A program made the position numbers and the translations under genes. The notes under the pieces were generated by a model. It was not told where the DNA came from, made no database searches, and was given only the letters and a program-made list of their open reading frames with translations. Shown here one piece after another: positions 31,689 to 40,347 of a stretch of DNA of 40,347 nucleotides; the first letter of the stretch is position 1; each line of letters starts with the position of its first letter. The DNA is from Verrucomicrobiaceae bacterium (GTDB taxonomy: Bacteria > Verrucomicrobiota > Verrucomicrobiia > Verrucomicrobiales > Verrucomicrobiaceae): positions 1 through 40,347 of the forward strand of contig JAIXZA010000072.1 of assembly GCA_027489965.1 (NCBI GenBank). Reading direction: 5' to 3'.

Positions 31689-32813
31689 TTATGGCTTATC
31701 CTCAGTTTCCCAATCAAAGTGAAACCACCGATCTAAAATAATACCACGTATATTAACGCACTGATCAGATTCTGCGGGATAATGGAATGTTGTTTTTACC
31801 ACAACCTTCATCATTACCTTGGAAGTGCCTGTAAGCTCAAGCTGCTCGTAATTCAGACGTTTGAGGAATAGGTCTGCTAACTTAACGGCTCTGGGTACAT
31901 AGCCATAGATCTTGTGGATGCCATCTGGACTGGTTAGTTTAACGCACAAGTAGCGCGCCTTGTCTGAGAACTCGTAGTTGTAGTAGTCGCCAGCGGAAGC
32001 GATTGCGCGTAACCAAATCGGAGTTTGGGGTTTAGTCCGTCTATATTCAGGCCAACTTAGCGAACTGTAGCCGACGTAGGCTTGCCAATCCAGCAAAAGA
32101 CTGTTTGCGCGAGTGCGGTGAAAGAAGGCGGAAGCCAGACCATCAGGCCGATTGGAACAGGGAAAGTCTAGTTGAACAATTTGAGTTTCTCCCATGGTGA
32201 TGAGAAATCCACGGCTTTGGTTGCTGATAAGTGGTTCGCTACCATTTTGAGTAACATAGTAATTTTTCATTTGTTCCAAGGTCGCTGCGGATTGATTCGA
32301 AGTGAGGCATTTAGATTCTAGACGCGTTTCACTTTGATAATGCTTTAGCAATTGCAGCGCTTCGAGGTAGAGGGGCGCATTTGGTTGCAGCGGAATAGAT
32401 TTCGTTGGAATCTCCTTGAGTGGCTTACTTTGGTAGATCTTTCCTACGGGCTGATTGATGCGAATTGTATCCATCATCGCGGCATCTTGAAGGGATACTT
32501 TTTGAGTTTCAAAAAGACTACCAACCATTGGTTTTGGGCTGCCAACCACGGCTGAGTTATAAGCTGCGGAGACTGGCGCCTCTTTGGTTTGTCGGGGCAC
32601 GGACGCTCCTGGGGGTTGTAGAGTAAGCACAGGGCTAGCTTCGTCTTTAGCAAAGTACCATGCTAAGCTTAGAAGGCCGCTCACGAGTATTATGCCTGAA
32701 AGAAGACCCAAAAGCGAACTGACAGGATGAAAAGAAGTGGAAAGCTCTTTTCGTGCGGGTGACAAAAGAGTCGGTTGTTGATAAGAATAGTCTGGCGGAG
32801 GAGTCAAAGACAT
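31689..32813 (-). CDS. Membrane-anchored protein of unknown function
   Basis: The 374-residue protein has a short cytoplasmic N-terminus, one membrane helix (VSSLLGLLSGIILVSGLLSLAWYF, about residues 31-54), a Pro/Ser linker and a beta-rich outer part of about 230 residues (SLLLDWQAYVGYSSL, YNYEFSDKARYLCVKLT, KVMMKVVVKTTFHYPAES). No family is recognised. It follows the membrane TPR gene in the same orientation, 118 bp upstream of it, and the two may work together at the envelope. Confidence 0.75.
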   Translation of the reverse strand: MSLTPPPDYSYQQPTLLSPARKELSTSFHPVSSLLGLLSGIILVSGLLSLAWYFAKDEASPVLTLQPPGASVPRQTKEAPVSAAYNSAVVGSPKPMVGSLFETQKVSLQDAAMMDTIRINQPVGKIYQSKPLKEIPTKSIPLQPNAPLYLEALQLLKHYQSETRLESKCLTSNQSAATLEQMKNYYVTQNGSEPLISNQSRGFLITMGETQIVQLDFPCSNRPDGLASAFFHRTRANSLLLDWQAYVGYSSLSWPEYRRTKPQTPIWLRAIASAGDYYNYEFSDKARYLCVKLTSPDGIHKIYGYVPRAVKLADLFLKRLNYEQLELTGTSKVMMKVVVKTTFHYPAESDQCVNIRGIILDRWFHFDWETEDKP

Positions 32814-32823
32814 CCCCTCATCT

Positions 32824-32842
32824 TAGTTTCAACAGGAAACTA
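32824..32842. promoter_or_regulatory. Palindrome just upstream of the 32813 start
   Basis: TAGTTTC, AACAG, GAAACTA is a perfect 7-bp inverted repeat 10 bp before the ATG of the minus-strand membrane protein. It could form a 5' UTR hairpin or be an operator; no other copy is seen. Confidence 0.4.
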
Positions 32843-32985
32843 GGATTGATGTTTGAGGTGATTTTTTTGAAACAGACGACGAATTAAAAATCATCTGAGG
32901 GAGAACTCAGTCCAGCAGCAAAATAGTCGAGTCGAATTAAAACAGATTCCCAGAGAATGCAGTCGTTAAGTGACAAAATCGTTTC

Positions 32986-33100
32986 AATGCATTGGTTGGC
33001 GTGCAGGGGATGGCAGTGAATACATAGTATATGCCGTGATGATAATAGTTAGGATCTTAGTCTGCCAGTCCATGGCCGCTAATGTCACAACCAATGCATT
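32986..33100. repeat. 13-bp inverted repeat bounding a 115-bp segment
   Basis: AATGCATTGGTTG at 32986-32998 is the exact reverse complement of CAACCAATGCATT at 33088-33100. The inner 89 bp have no recognised gene. No clear target-site duplication flanks it. It lies in the divergent promoter region between the 32813 membrane protein and the Ig-domain gene, so it could be a small MITE-like insertion or a long leader hairpin. The rest of the gap (32814-32985) shows one further short hairpin, CTGAG, 6 bases, CTCAG near 32896. Confidence 0.5.
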
Positions 33101-33128
33101 CTGGACAAGCTTTCACAAAACCGAACCC

Positions 33129-35951
33129 ATGAAAAAATTCATTTATACGATTCTCACGCTTTTGATCGCGCTAGGATCAAGCGCGCAAGCGGCTAACCTT
33201 TTTGCCAATAATTTCATTAACGGACTAACTTTAGAGGGTGGCACTAACGCACTAAGCAGTGGCACAATTAAATTTGGATTTTTTCCTTCTGATTTTGATT
33301 TCAAGGCAAATATTACGAGCTTTGCGGCGATGGATACTGCTTTTGTTGAAGTGGCTTCGTACAGCGGGGACATAAGTGCGTTTGACACCAATGGTTTTTT
33401 TGATCTTTCTTTGCCATATTCCACTACAGTTAGCTTTGAAGGAAGGCCTTACGATTCTACGGCCGCGTCAACAGATGATACAAGCACAACAGATTTGGTT
33501 GGAGAGAAAATTTACATCTGGGTGTTCAACGATTTGAATCCGGCTAATGCTACCCAACAGGCGATTTTTTCCTCAGATGCTAAATGGGTTGATGCAGATA
33601 CATTTGTTCCAGATAGCTTTGTGACACCAGATAGCACTGCGCCGGGTCTTGTTGCGCATTTCGGAACTTTATCTACAGGAGTGAACATCGGAGGTGAAGC
33701 GAATTCCCATTCTCTACTGGGAATCAACACAGTTACGGTTTCTGATGTTGTTGCCAGCCGGAATCCATCTGGTGCGGATGTTGTTGTCGGTACTCCAGTG
33801 ACTTTCAGTTATACAGCACTTGGCACGCAGCCGTTCACCCAAGAGTGGTACAAAGAAGGTAGTTCTGATGTGTTGGGCACCGAACCAACGTTGGTTCTAA
33901 CGAACGCACAAATTGCAGAGAGCGGGGAGTATTTTGTCAAGGTAAGTAATGCAGGGGGAGATTCGACTTCTAGCAAAGTGATTTTGAATGTAGTAACACC
34001 AATACCATCGTTCAGCGATCACCCAGATATGGCAGCTGTTACAGTGGGGGCCAATGTCACCTTTACGGCAACTGCCATTGGCCAAGGCCCGCTCAGCTAT
34101 CGCTGGCTTAAAGGCACCGTTGCAGTTCCCGGTGCCATCACAGATAGTTTAACGCTATATGGCGTGGGTCTTGCTGATTCTGCCCTCTATCGTTGTGAGG
34201 TAAGCAACGTCGTTGCAGGCAAACCAAACAAAATCCTCAGTAATCAGGCATTATTGACGGTCGTGCAGGATAACACACCAGTTTCACGAGTAGTCGTCCG
34301 TCCAACTGCTACTGGCTCTACAACACTGACTCTTTCCTATGCTGAGACCGGCGTTGCCACATCAAATAAAGCTAGACTTCAGTGGAAAAAAGATGGGGCG
34401 ATCATCCCTGGCCAGATCACGAAGACGCTGAAAATTACCCCGCTGCAAGTCTCAGCGAATCCAGTGCTTTATACCTGCGAAGTTCAGGCTACAGGAGTAG
34501 CCAGCCCTACGGTTGGCGCTTCCACAGAAGTTATCGTGGTCAATGAAGCGCCGCTAATCATCAATGCTCTAACTTTGAACATGCCTGATGGCAAAGTGGG
34601 TGAGCCCTATTCTTATCAGGTTCCAGTTGATGCTGCGTTGGCTAAGACTCCCGCTATGTTCAGTGCAGTGTTACCAAAGGGTCTAATGATTAATAGGTTC
34701 ACTGGCGAGATCACAGGCCGTCCGCAGGCTATTACGTTGAGTGGAAAGCCATTTAAAGTCACCGTCACAGTGTCTAATGGCGTGCTTCCTAATGCAGTCG
34801 CTTCAGATACGATCGAGATTGCACCTCTTGCACCCAACCTTTCGGGTAAATGGGTTGGTCCGATTGAGCGCGCCCCCTTGAGCCAGGATCTTGGAGGTCG
34901 ATTTGAGCTGGATCTACAGCCCACCGGAGCGGCTTCTGGCACGATCACTCTTGGCGCTGTAGTGCACCGTTTTGCAGGTGGGCTAGTGCCTGATCCGGTA
35001 AACAACAAACACACGGTCACCATGATCGTTAAACGTTTGATCAATCAACCACCGTTGACGGTTTCGTTTTCGTTGAGTCAAAATCTGTTAACAGATGGAG
35101 CGATCACAGACGGCACTGAAATAGTGACTTTCGAAGGTTGGCGTAATCGATGGCTTGCCACGCCCGCGGCAGCCACGGCAGCAGATTACCTAGCCAACTA
35201 TCGCCTACGATTGCAGAATGATGATCAAATTGTCGTGGGCAACCTTGATTACCCTCAGGGCATAAGCTTCGCCAGCTTCAGTGTTGCCAAAGATGGTAAA
35301 CTTACGTTCATGGGTAAGCTTGCAGATGGCGAGCTTATTACAGGCTCTACTTTTGTGGGCCCAACAGGCCAAGCTTTCATGTATCAGCCACTTTACAAAA
35401 CGGTCCTGAAAGGTTCCCTCCTGGGTAAATTTGAGATCGACACAAAGGCAAATGCCGATGTGAAAGATAACACACTCTCTGGTGCGGCCAACTGGTCCCG
35501 GCCAGCTAACTTGGTGAAGAACACACTCTATGCTGAAGGTTTCCCCGCCGTTTCGCTGGATATCAAAGGTGGTGCTTACACTGCGCCGCTCACTCCACTC
35601 CAGGTTCTGAATATTGCCAGTGGAACGAACAATGCTGAAGTAAAACTTAATGGGGCCGCACTCAACGTTAACGGAAGCGATGTGACGGAAACCGCCTCTA
35701 TCACCACCGGTAGTAAAATCACCGTTGGGAATGTTGGATTGCTAAATATCAAACTCACAGCAGTTCCAACAACGGGAGCCTTTGGTGGCACCCTCGTGAG
35801 TCGCACAAGGACGGAGAAGCTCGAAGGCATGATCGTCCCCATTGAAGGTGTTCTGACAGGCGTTGGTTTCTTCTTGGTCAACGACTCTAACCCAATCACT
35901 GCTCAGACAAAACGTCTTTCTGGCGGTGTCACGATCAAAGCAGTGCCCTAA
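33129..35951 (+). CDS. Secreted multi-domain protein with Ig-like domains
   Basis: The 940-residue protein begins with a signal peptide (MKKFIYTILTLLIALGSSAQA). An N-terminal domain (about 24-195) matches the PEP-CTERM protein encoded at 37443: both share NGLTL, GxIxFG, IYxWV, ATQxxIF and SHSL. Three Ig-like domains follow (about 205-285, 290-375, 380-465; e.g. LTNAQIAESGEYFVKVSNAGG and YRWLKG), then a putative-Ig (He_PIG) repeat with PKGLMINRFTGEITGRP (about 480-560), and a beta-rich C-terminal part without clear family. It has no PEP-CTERM or other sorting tail. It is likely a surface or extracellular protein. The ATG at 33129 is preferred; the frame extends upstream to 32970 without a signal peptide. 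Confidence 0.85.
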   Translation: MKKFIYTILTLLIALGSSAQAANLFANNFINGLTLEGGTNALSSGTIKFGFFPSDFDFKANITSFAAMDTAFVEVASYSGDISAFDTNGFFDLSLPYSTTVSFEGRPYDSTAASTDDTSTTDLVGEKIYIWVFNDLNPANATQQAIFSSDAKWVDADTFVPDSFVTPDSTAPGLVAHFGTLSTGVNIGGEANSHSLLGINTVTVSDVVASRNPSGADVVVGTPVTFSYTALGTQPFTQEWYKEGSSDVLGTEPTLVLTNAQIAESGEYFVKVSNAGGDSTSSKVILNVVTPIPSFSDHPDMAAVTVGANVTFTATAIGQGPLSYRWLKGTVAVPGAITDSLTLYGVGLADSALYRCEVSNVVAGKPNKILSNQALLTVVQDNTPVSRVVVRPTATGSTTLTLSYAETGVATSNKARLQWKKDGAIIPGQITKTLKITPLQVSANPVLYTCEVQATGVASPTVGASTEVIVVNEAPLIINALTLNMPDGKVGEPYSYQVPVDAALAKTPAMFSAVLPKGLMINRFTGEITGRPQAITLSGKPFKVTVTVSNGVLPNAVASDTIEIAPLAPNLSGKWVGPIERAPLSQDLGGRFELDLQPTGAASGTITLGAVVHRFAGGLVPDPVNNKHTVTMIVKRLINQPPLTVSFSLSQNLLTDGAITDGTEIVTFEGWRNRWLATPAAATAADYLANYRLRLQNDDQIVVGNLDYPQGISFASFSVAKDGKLTFMGKLADGELITGSTFVGPTGQAFMYQPLYKTVLKGSLLGKFEIDTKANADVKDNTLSGAANWSRPANLVKNTLYAEGFPAVSLDIKGGAYTAPLTPLQVLNIASGTNNAEVKLNGAALNVNGSDVTETASITTGSKITVGNVGLLNIKLTAVPTTGAFGGTLVSRTRTEKLEGMIVPIEGVLTGVGFFLVNDSNPITAQTKRLSGGVTIKAVP

Positions 35952-36364
35952 ATTTTAAGTTATCTTTTGGCACCCATTTGGGCGTCTATTCGATCAGTCA
36001 TTTAAAGTGACTGGTGGTAGGCGCTCGATTCATTTTGAGGCGGTGCCCTGAAGAAGATGGCTTAGCTAATGGATGAGAAATATTTGTGCTCATAACCACG
36101 AAAGATTGGGTTTGAATGCATAGGCAGGAAGACAGGCGAAGGTCCTGGGATGGCCATCAGGGGCTGCTCCTCTAAAAATTAAGTCTGTTCGATTCGTGAC
36201 GGTTCTGAGAAACCATCACTGATTAGAACGAATGAGATGCGCCGATAGAATTGGGTTTCAATAAGTGACGGCATTGTTGCATGAAGAAACTTTTAAAAAG
36301 TTTGAACACTGGCTTTTATGTCAATGTAGACGGCTCTCCGTCTTGTTTAAAATCCTACCCAATC
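35952..36364. other. Intergenic region between surface protein genes
   Basis: No gene is supported. It holds short inverted repeats: CAGTCA, 7 bases, TGACTG (35995-36013), AAACTTTT, A, AAAAGTTT (36287-36303), and GACGG, CTCT, CCGTC (36329-36342). The frame of the next gene is open back to 36281, but that upstream part lacks signal-peptide character. A long 5' leader is possible. Confidence 0.5.
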
Positions 36365-37390
36365 ATGAAGCGATCCACCTCATTGTTTTACTTTGCTATC
36401 CTCGCTTTTGCGTCACTCTCCAGTGCCGCATCAGCCCAGGATCTCCCCGTTAGCCGCACGGCTGGCGTTATTGACGTCTCACTACCAACAAACAAAGCAT
36501 CGTTGGTATCCATTCCTCTCGTGAACATTGTTGCATCCGGCACGATCACGAGCGTTTCTGGCACGACTCTTGGCGTCTCGTCGAATCTCACAAGCTCTTT
36601 GAGCACGGCAGCTTCCCCTCACGCAATCAAGATTACCAGCCGTGATAATCAGGCTGGAACTAGTGGCTACGGACAGACGGGTCAGATTAGTGCCAACGCG
36701 ACAGGCGCTGGTACGAGTACAGTGACGACGACTGCTGCGCTGACGCCTAGTGTTGGAGACGAGTTCGTCATTTATCAGTTGGAAACACTTTCTTCGTTGT
36801 TTGGTGCGCCTCCAGCTGCTGGCTGGAATGGTGCTGGTAGCTCAGCTAGCGCAGACCTTGTTTATTTGGACGATGCGGGTACCTTGTCTGCCTACTTCTA
36901 TAAGAACACAACAACGTTTGGTGGTGCCGGCTGGCGTCTGGCGTCTGGTGGCTCAGTATCTCAGAATAACACAGTTATTCGCCCAAATCGTGGCGTCTAT
37001 GTGCAGCGTCGAAACGCTGGGTCAGCTTTCACTTTGCGGTCCACGGGTGTTACTCTTCCGGGTAATGAAACGGCTTCGGTTGTCACAGGTTTCAGTATCA
37101 TTAATAATCCGTTCACTGTTCCGACTACACTTGCAGGCAGTGGGCTCAGTGGTTACGTCTCAGGTGGCGCGGCAGCAACCGGTGCCGACATCTTGTATCT
37201 CGAAACCGCGGGCGTTCTGACTGGTTATTTTTACAAGAACACGACAACTTTTGGTGGTGTCGGTTGGCGGTTGGTTAGCGGTGGGACGACTGATCAGGGC
37301 GCTGTCGCATTGACCCCTGGAAAGGCTATTCTTTTTCAAGAAAAGACAGCACCCTTGGGCTTTGCACTTCCAGAACCTTTCGCTCAATAA
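36365..37390 (+). CDS. Secreted protein with an internal duplication, TIGR02597-like
   Basis: The 341-residue protein has a signal peptide (MKRSTSLFYFAILAFASLSSAASA). The central and C-terminal parts contain two copies of one module: LVYLDDAGTLSAYFYKNTTT then FGGAGWRLASGG, and ILYLETAGVLTGYFYKNTTT then FGGVGWRLVSGG, each followed by a strand ending in a glycine-rich turn (RGVYVQ and KAILFQ). From memory this resembles the TIGR02597 family, which is found mainly in Verrucomicrobia, but that is unchecked. The function is unknown. The upstream ATG at 36281 is less likely, as it would place the signal peptide internally. Confidence 0.75.
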   Translation: MKRSTSLFYFAILAFASLSSAASAQDLPVSRTAGVIDVSLPTNKASLVSIPLVNIVASGTITSVSGTTLGVSSNLTSSLSTAASPHAIKITSRDNQAGTSGYGQTGQISANATGAGTSTVTTTAALTPSVGDEFVIYQLETLSSLFGAPPAAGWNGAGSSASADLVYLDDAGTLSAYFYKNTTTFGGAGWRLASGGSVSQNNTVIRPNRGVYVQRRNAGSAFTLRSTGVTLPGNETASVVTGFSIINNPFTVPTTLAGSGLSGYVSGGAAATGADILYLETAGVLTGYFYKNTTTFGGVGWRLVSGGTTDQGAVALTPGKAILFQEKTAPLGFALPEPFAQ

Positions 37391-37442
37391 TTCATTCCGA
37401 CAAAATTTGTTATCTCAATCAGTTAAAAATTAAAATCATCTT

Positions 37443-38150
37443 ATGAAAAAAACACTCTTTATTCTTAGCCTCTTGGCCGCCACTCTCTCCTCAGTTTCCG
37501 CTGCTACATTGATTGCCGACATTACGACCAATGGCCTTACCCTTGCTGATGGAACGACTCCGCTTGCTAATGGACGGATTCGTTTTGGTACTTTTGTCGT
37601 CTCAAACAGTTTGATTTCTGCTAATGCAAATGACCTCGCTTATCTTAACACCAATTTCCGTGAGGTTGTAAATTACACCGGAGCAATCGGTTTCACTTTC
37701 GAATCCGTGGTTTACCCCGGAATTTTCGATGCAACTGGTCTTGGTTCAGCAACAACTTATGCAGGCGGTAGCACTAGCTACGGCGGCACCACATTTGATG
37801 GGAGCACTGGTAACACGAACAATGTAGCGGGCGATATTGCAGGCGGCAGCATTTATATGTGGGTTCTGAATAACGCGGTTGTTTCTAATGCGACCCAACA
37901 TGGCATTTTTGTAAACAATGCCAATGTTTGGACAGATAGCGACACCACGCCTATCACGGACAGTTTCTTCGATCTTGACCCTCTAAATACGACAGCTTTG
38001 GTTGGCACGTTGAGTGTTGGTGCTGATTTGGGCGGTGGTAATCCATCCCATAGCCTTGCCACAGTTGCTGCGATTCCTGAGCCTTCCCGTGCGATCCTCG
38101 GACTTGCTGGACTGGGCGCGCTCTTCTTCCGCCGCCGTCGCAACGCTTAA
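37443..38150 (+). CDS. PEP-CTERM sorting domain protein
   Basis: The 235-residue protein starts with a signal peptide (MKKTLFILSLLAATLSSVSA) and ends with a PEP-CTERM tail: IPEPSRAILGLAGLGALFFRRRRNA in outline, that is a PEP motif, a hydrophobic helix and a basic end. Such proteins are processed by an exosortase (EpsH/XrtA type), which should be encoded elsewhere in the genome, and are often linked to exopolysaccharide. The region between is a beta-rich domain that also forms the N-terminus of the Ig-domain protein at 33129. It lies 52 bp after the preceding secreted protein gene. Confidence 0.92.
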   Translation: MKKTLFILSLLAATLSSVSAATLIADITTNGLTLADGTTPLANGRIRFGTFVVSNSLISANANDLAYLNTNFREVVNYTGAIGFTFESVVYPGIFDATGLGSATTYAGGSTSYGGTTFDGSTGNTNNVAGDIAGGSIYMWVLNNAVVSNATQHGIFVNNANVWTDSDTTPITDSFFDLDPLNTTALVGTLSVGADLGGGNPSHSLATVAAIPEPSRAILGLAGLGALFFRRRRNA

Positions 38151-38205
38151 TCGGCTGTTTGTTTTATCATTTTAATTCATTTCAAATAATTACTCTTTTC
38201 TACTC

Positions 38206-40347
38206 ATGAACTTTACAAAATTAGGATTCGCGGCACTGGCTGCGTTATCCCTCGGCGGAACTGCCGAAGCTGCCTTCGTGACTGTCGGCACCAACACCGA
38301 AAACCGGATCCTTACGGATACTCGGTGGACTCGCGACAATGTGTACATCCTCGCCCGCGCTATTATCGTGGCCAACGGTGCTAAGCTCACGATTGAGCCT
38401 GGTACCATCGTACGTGCAGTGACCTCCAACATGAGCGGTCTTGCCAGTGAGCCCGGAACTCTCATCGTCGCTCGCGGCGGTAAGATTGTTGCCAACGGCA
38501 CGGCTGACGATCCGATCATTTTCACCTCAATTGACGACGTGAATGTTCCTGGCGGAATCAATACCGTCCCAACGATCTTCAATGCAGTGGGTATCAATCC
38601 GGTCGCCATCACGCAGCCCACGACGCGTGCTACGACTGGTGCCACCAACGGAACCTTCACGGTTGCAGCCGCTTCATTGCGACCAGCTATCGGTGACACG
38701 ATGACATTCAGCACGGTAGTTGGCGGTCTTGTTGCGGGTACAACTTACACTGTGCGCACTACACCTACCACAACTACGTTTACCCTTCAAAATGACACCA
38801 GCACTGGTGTGCGAACACTTACAGCTGCTGGAACGCTCCGTATCAATAACATTAATGGTGCTCTCAACGAAGCCGTTGATAACAATAGGCTTTCAGCCCC
38901 ATTTGCATTGTCTAATGGTGCTGCTTACAAGGTGCAGGCAACCACGCTTCCTGGTGGGTTGCTTGCTGCTACGACCTATTATGTGATTAATACAACTCCA
39001 GTTCTTGCTGGTGGTTCTATTTTTCAGTTGTCCGCAACTGTAGGCGGAGCTGCTGTTGATGTCACTAGTGTTGGCACTACTGTGAATTTGCTTCCAGATG
39101 CCAGTTCTTTTGCTGTCACTGGTTCAGGACGTGACTCCAGCCTCTTCACCAATAACTACTCGCCAACAGGTGATGAAGGTGACAACGGATTCTGTAAAGC
39201 CAACCTTTGGGGTGGCGTAGTCATCTGTGGTCGCGCTTATGTAGCCCAGAGCACTACGAGCGATGGTGTTAGTAGCCCGCAAGGAGCCGATACTGATGAT
39301 TTACCTGCCTACACTGCCATAGTTGATGCTACTGGTCAGAATAACGGCACTGGGACTGATTATGTGGAAGGTCTCTCCGATAGTGCAGGATCTACCCTCT
39401 TAAACTCTACCAATGCCATTTATGGTGGGCTTGATGACGCGGACAACAGCGGAGTCATTCGTTTCTGCTCCATGCGCTACGGTGGTTTCGTGGTCGGAGC
39501 AGCAGCCACAGGCAATGAAATCAACGGCCTCACCGTTTGCGGTGCTGGATCCGGCACGACCTTGGAGTTCATCGAAATCTTCCAGAATCGTGATGACGGT
39601 TTTGAGTGGTTCGGTGGTAAGCACAATACCCGCTTCTTGTTTTCCATTGCAAATCAAGATGACTTGTTCGATGCAGATGAAGGCTTCCGTGGCACTCACC
39701 AATTCTGGCTTGGTGTTCAAGGTAGCATTTCGTTGGCAGGCTTGCCCAACAGTCCAAAACGTAGCGGCTTCGCTAGCAACAACACCTTTGTTGGTCAGCT
39801 AGAAACTGCTGCTGATTATCAGTATGACAAACTACTCGAAGTTGATGGTCCTGAAAGCGCTGACACAGACCGTGTGCCACGTACTAACATGACGATCATG
39901 AATGCAACACTCTTGGCTGGCACGACATTGAAGCGTGGTATTCAAAACCGCGATGAAGCTATCATGAGTGTTCACAACACACTTATCGAAGGCGCTTCAC
40001 AGGTTAACTTCCAGGAAACTGGTGCTGAAGGTAACTTTTACCTGACAGAACTGCGCCTCAGCAACATTCACTCCAATAATCCTGCAGGGACAGCGGCCAG
40101 CTGGTTGAGCAGTGCCTATGGCAATAGCTACAATGGCCTGACAACGGCCTTCCCTTTGACAGCTACTGGTTCCGGTTCATTTGCCTCTACTTCAAGTCTG
40201 ATTCTGACCTCTGGTACACTCTCGGCAGTCTTCACGGATCATGGTACGACTGCTTCTAACTCTCAGATCGCCTCTAATTGGAATGAGGCGGCTCACGTGA
40301 CCGGTGGTTCTGCTACTTCTGACATTTACACTTTCAGAGGTTTCGAT
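38206..40347 (+). CDS. Secreted beta-helix-like protein (3' end outside window)
   Basis: The frame stays open from the ATG at 38206 to the window end (714 codons). A signal peptide (MNFTKLGFAALAALSLGGTAEA) is followed by VYILARAIIVANGAKLTIEP then GTIVRA and TLIVARGGKIVANGTADDPI then IFTS, typical of a family of large surface proteins with right-handed beta-helix character. LWGGVVICGRA, NEINGLTVCGAGSGTTLEFI then EIFQNRDDGFEWFGG, and DLFDADEGFRG belong to the same family. An insertion of about 180 residues (38590-39120) with two related TTYxV modules splits the N-terminal part. The function is unknown; a role in adhesion or surface coat is inferred. Confidence 0.88.
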   Translation, partial: MNFTKLGFAALAALSLGGTAEAAFVTVGTNTENRILTDTRWTRDNVYILARAIIVANGAKLTIEPGTIVRAVTSNMSGLASEPGTLIVARGGKIVANGTADDPIIFTSIDDVNVPGGINTVPTIFNAVGINPVAITQPTTRATTGATNGTFTVAAASLRPAIGDTMTFSTVVGGLVAGTTYTVRTTPTTTTFTLQNDTSTGVRTLTAAGTLRINNINGALNEAVDNNRLSAPFALSNGAAYKVQATTLPGGLLAATTYYVINTTPVLAGGSIFQLSATVGGAAVDVTSVGTTVNLLPDASSFAVTGSGRDSSLFTNNYSPTGDEGDNGFCKANLWGGVVICGRAYVAQSTTSDGVSSPQGADTDDLPAYTAIVDATGQNNGTGTDYVEGLSDSAGSTLLNSTNAIYGGLDDADNSGVIRFCSMRYGGFVVGAAATGNEINGLTVCGAGSGTTLEFIEIFQNRDDGFEWFGGKHNTRFLFSIANQDDLFDADEGFRGTHQFWLGVQGSISLAGLPNSPKRSGFASNNTFVGQLETAADYQYDKLLEVDGPESADTDRVPRTNMTIMNATLLAGTTLKRGIQNRDEAIMSVHNTLIEGASQVNFQETGAEGNFYLTELRLSNIHSNNPAGTAASWLSSAYGNSYNGLTTAFPLTATGSGSFASTSSLILTSGTLSAVFTDHGTTASNSQIASNWNEAAHVTGGSATSDIYTFRGFD

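Overview
The window looks like a chromosomal segment of a member of the Verrucomicrobiota, probably near Prosthecobacter/Verrucomicrobium. This is inferred from gene families, not from a database match: a DUF1501 protein overlapping a cytochrome-c-domain DUF1549/DUF1553 (PSD1-type) protein, a DUF1080 protein, a PEP-CTERM protein, large secreted Ig/beta-helix proteins and many TPR proteins. Clear Shine-Dalgarno sequences are scarce, so several starts rest on signal peptides or on distance to the neighbouring gene.

Layout. 1-554: 3' end of a 23S rRNA gene, a hairpin-rich spacer, a 5S rRNA gene and a terminator. 611-3583: sulfate assimilation genes (cysH-like, cysD, cysN). 3591-7418: housekeeping and cell-envelope genes (RidA family, secG with a long Ala/Pro tail, a secreted M23 peptidase, a membrane-anchored SNase-like protein, pyrE, DUF2237). 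7439-11805: a large TPR protein and an ABCG-like ABC transporter, both on the minus strand.

11823-18829 is the most unusual part: a minus-strand accessory block that looks like a defence island. It holds a 53-residue charged protein, a GIY-YIG domain protein, a minimal nucleotidyltransferase, a 1336-residue NACHT-LRR (NLR-like) protein, an array of 41-bp repeats with a palindromic core, and an orphan Phd-like antitoxin. It is bracketed by a 48-bp imperfect direct repeat (40/48 identical). Both copies contain the end of a DUF1501-type gene followed by the start of an ABC-transporter-type gene, so the block appears to sit in what was once a DUF1501-ABC transporter gene junction. The NLR-like protein has a regular N-terminal glycine zipper, a complete NACHT NTPase core and twelve near-identical 23-residue LRRs that differ mainly at predicted surface positions of the beta strand.

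18869-25743: DUF1501, PSD1-type and DUF1080 genes, then a PhoR/PhoB-like two-component pair. 25856-32813: envelope proteins, including a TPR protein fused to a trypsin-fold domain that has lost its catalytic residues, an outer-membrane barrel, a lipoprotein, a BamD-like TPR protein and two membrane-anchored proteins. Three promoter regions here (25791, 27607, 31632) share an 18-bp palindrome, TGTG(A/G)-N8-TCAC(A/G), suggesting one shared regulator. 33129-40347: a run of plus-strand secreted surface proteins (Ig-domain protein, internally duplicated protein, PEP-CTERM protein, and a beta-helix protein cut by the window end). The Ig-domain and PEP-CTERM proteins share an N-terminal domain.
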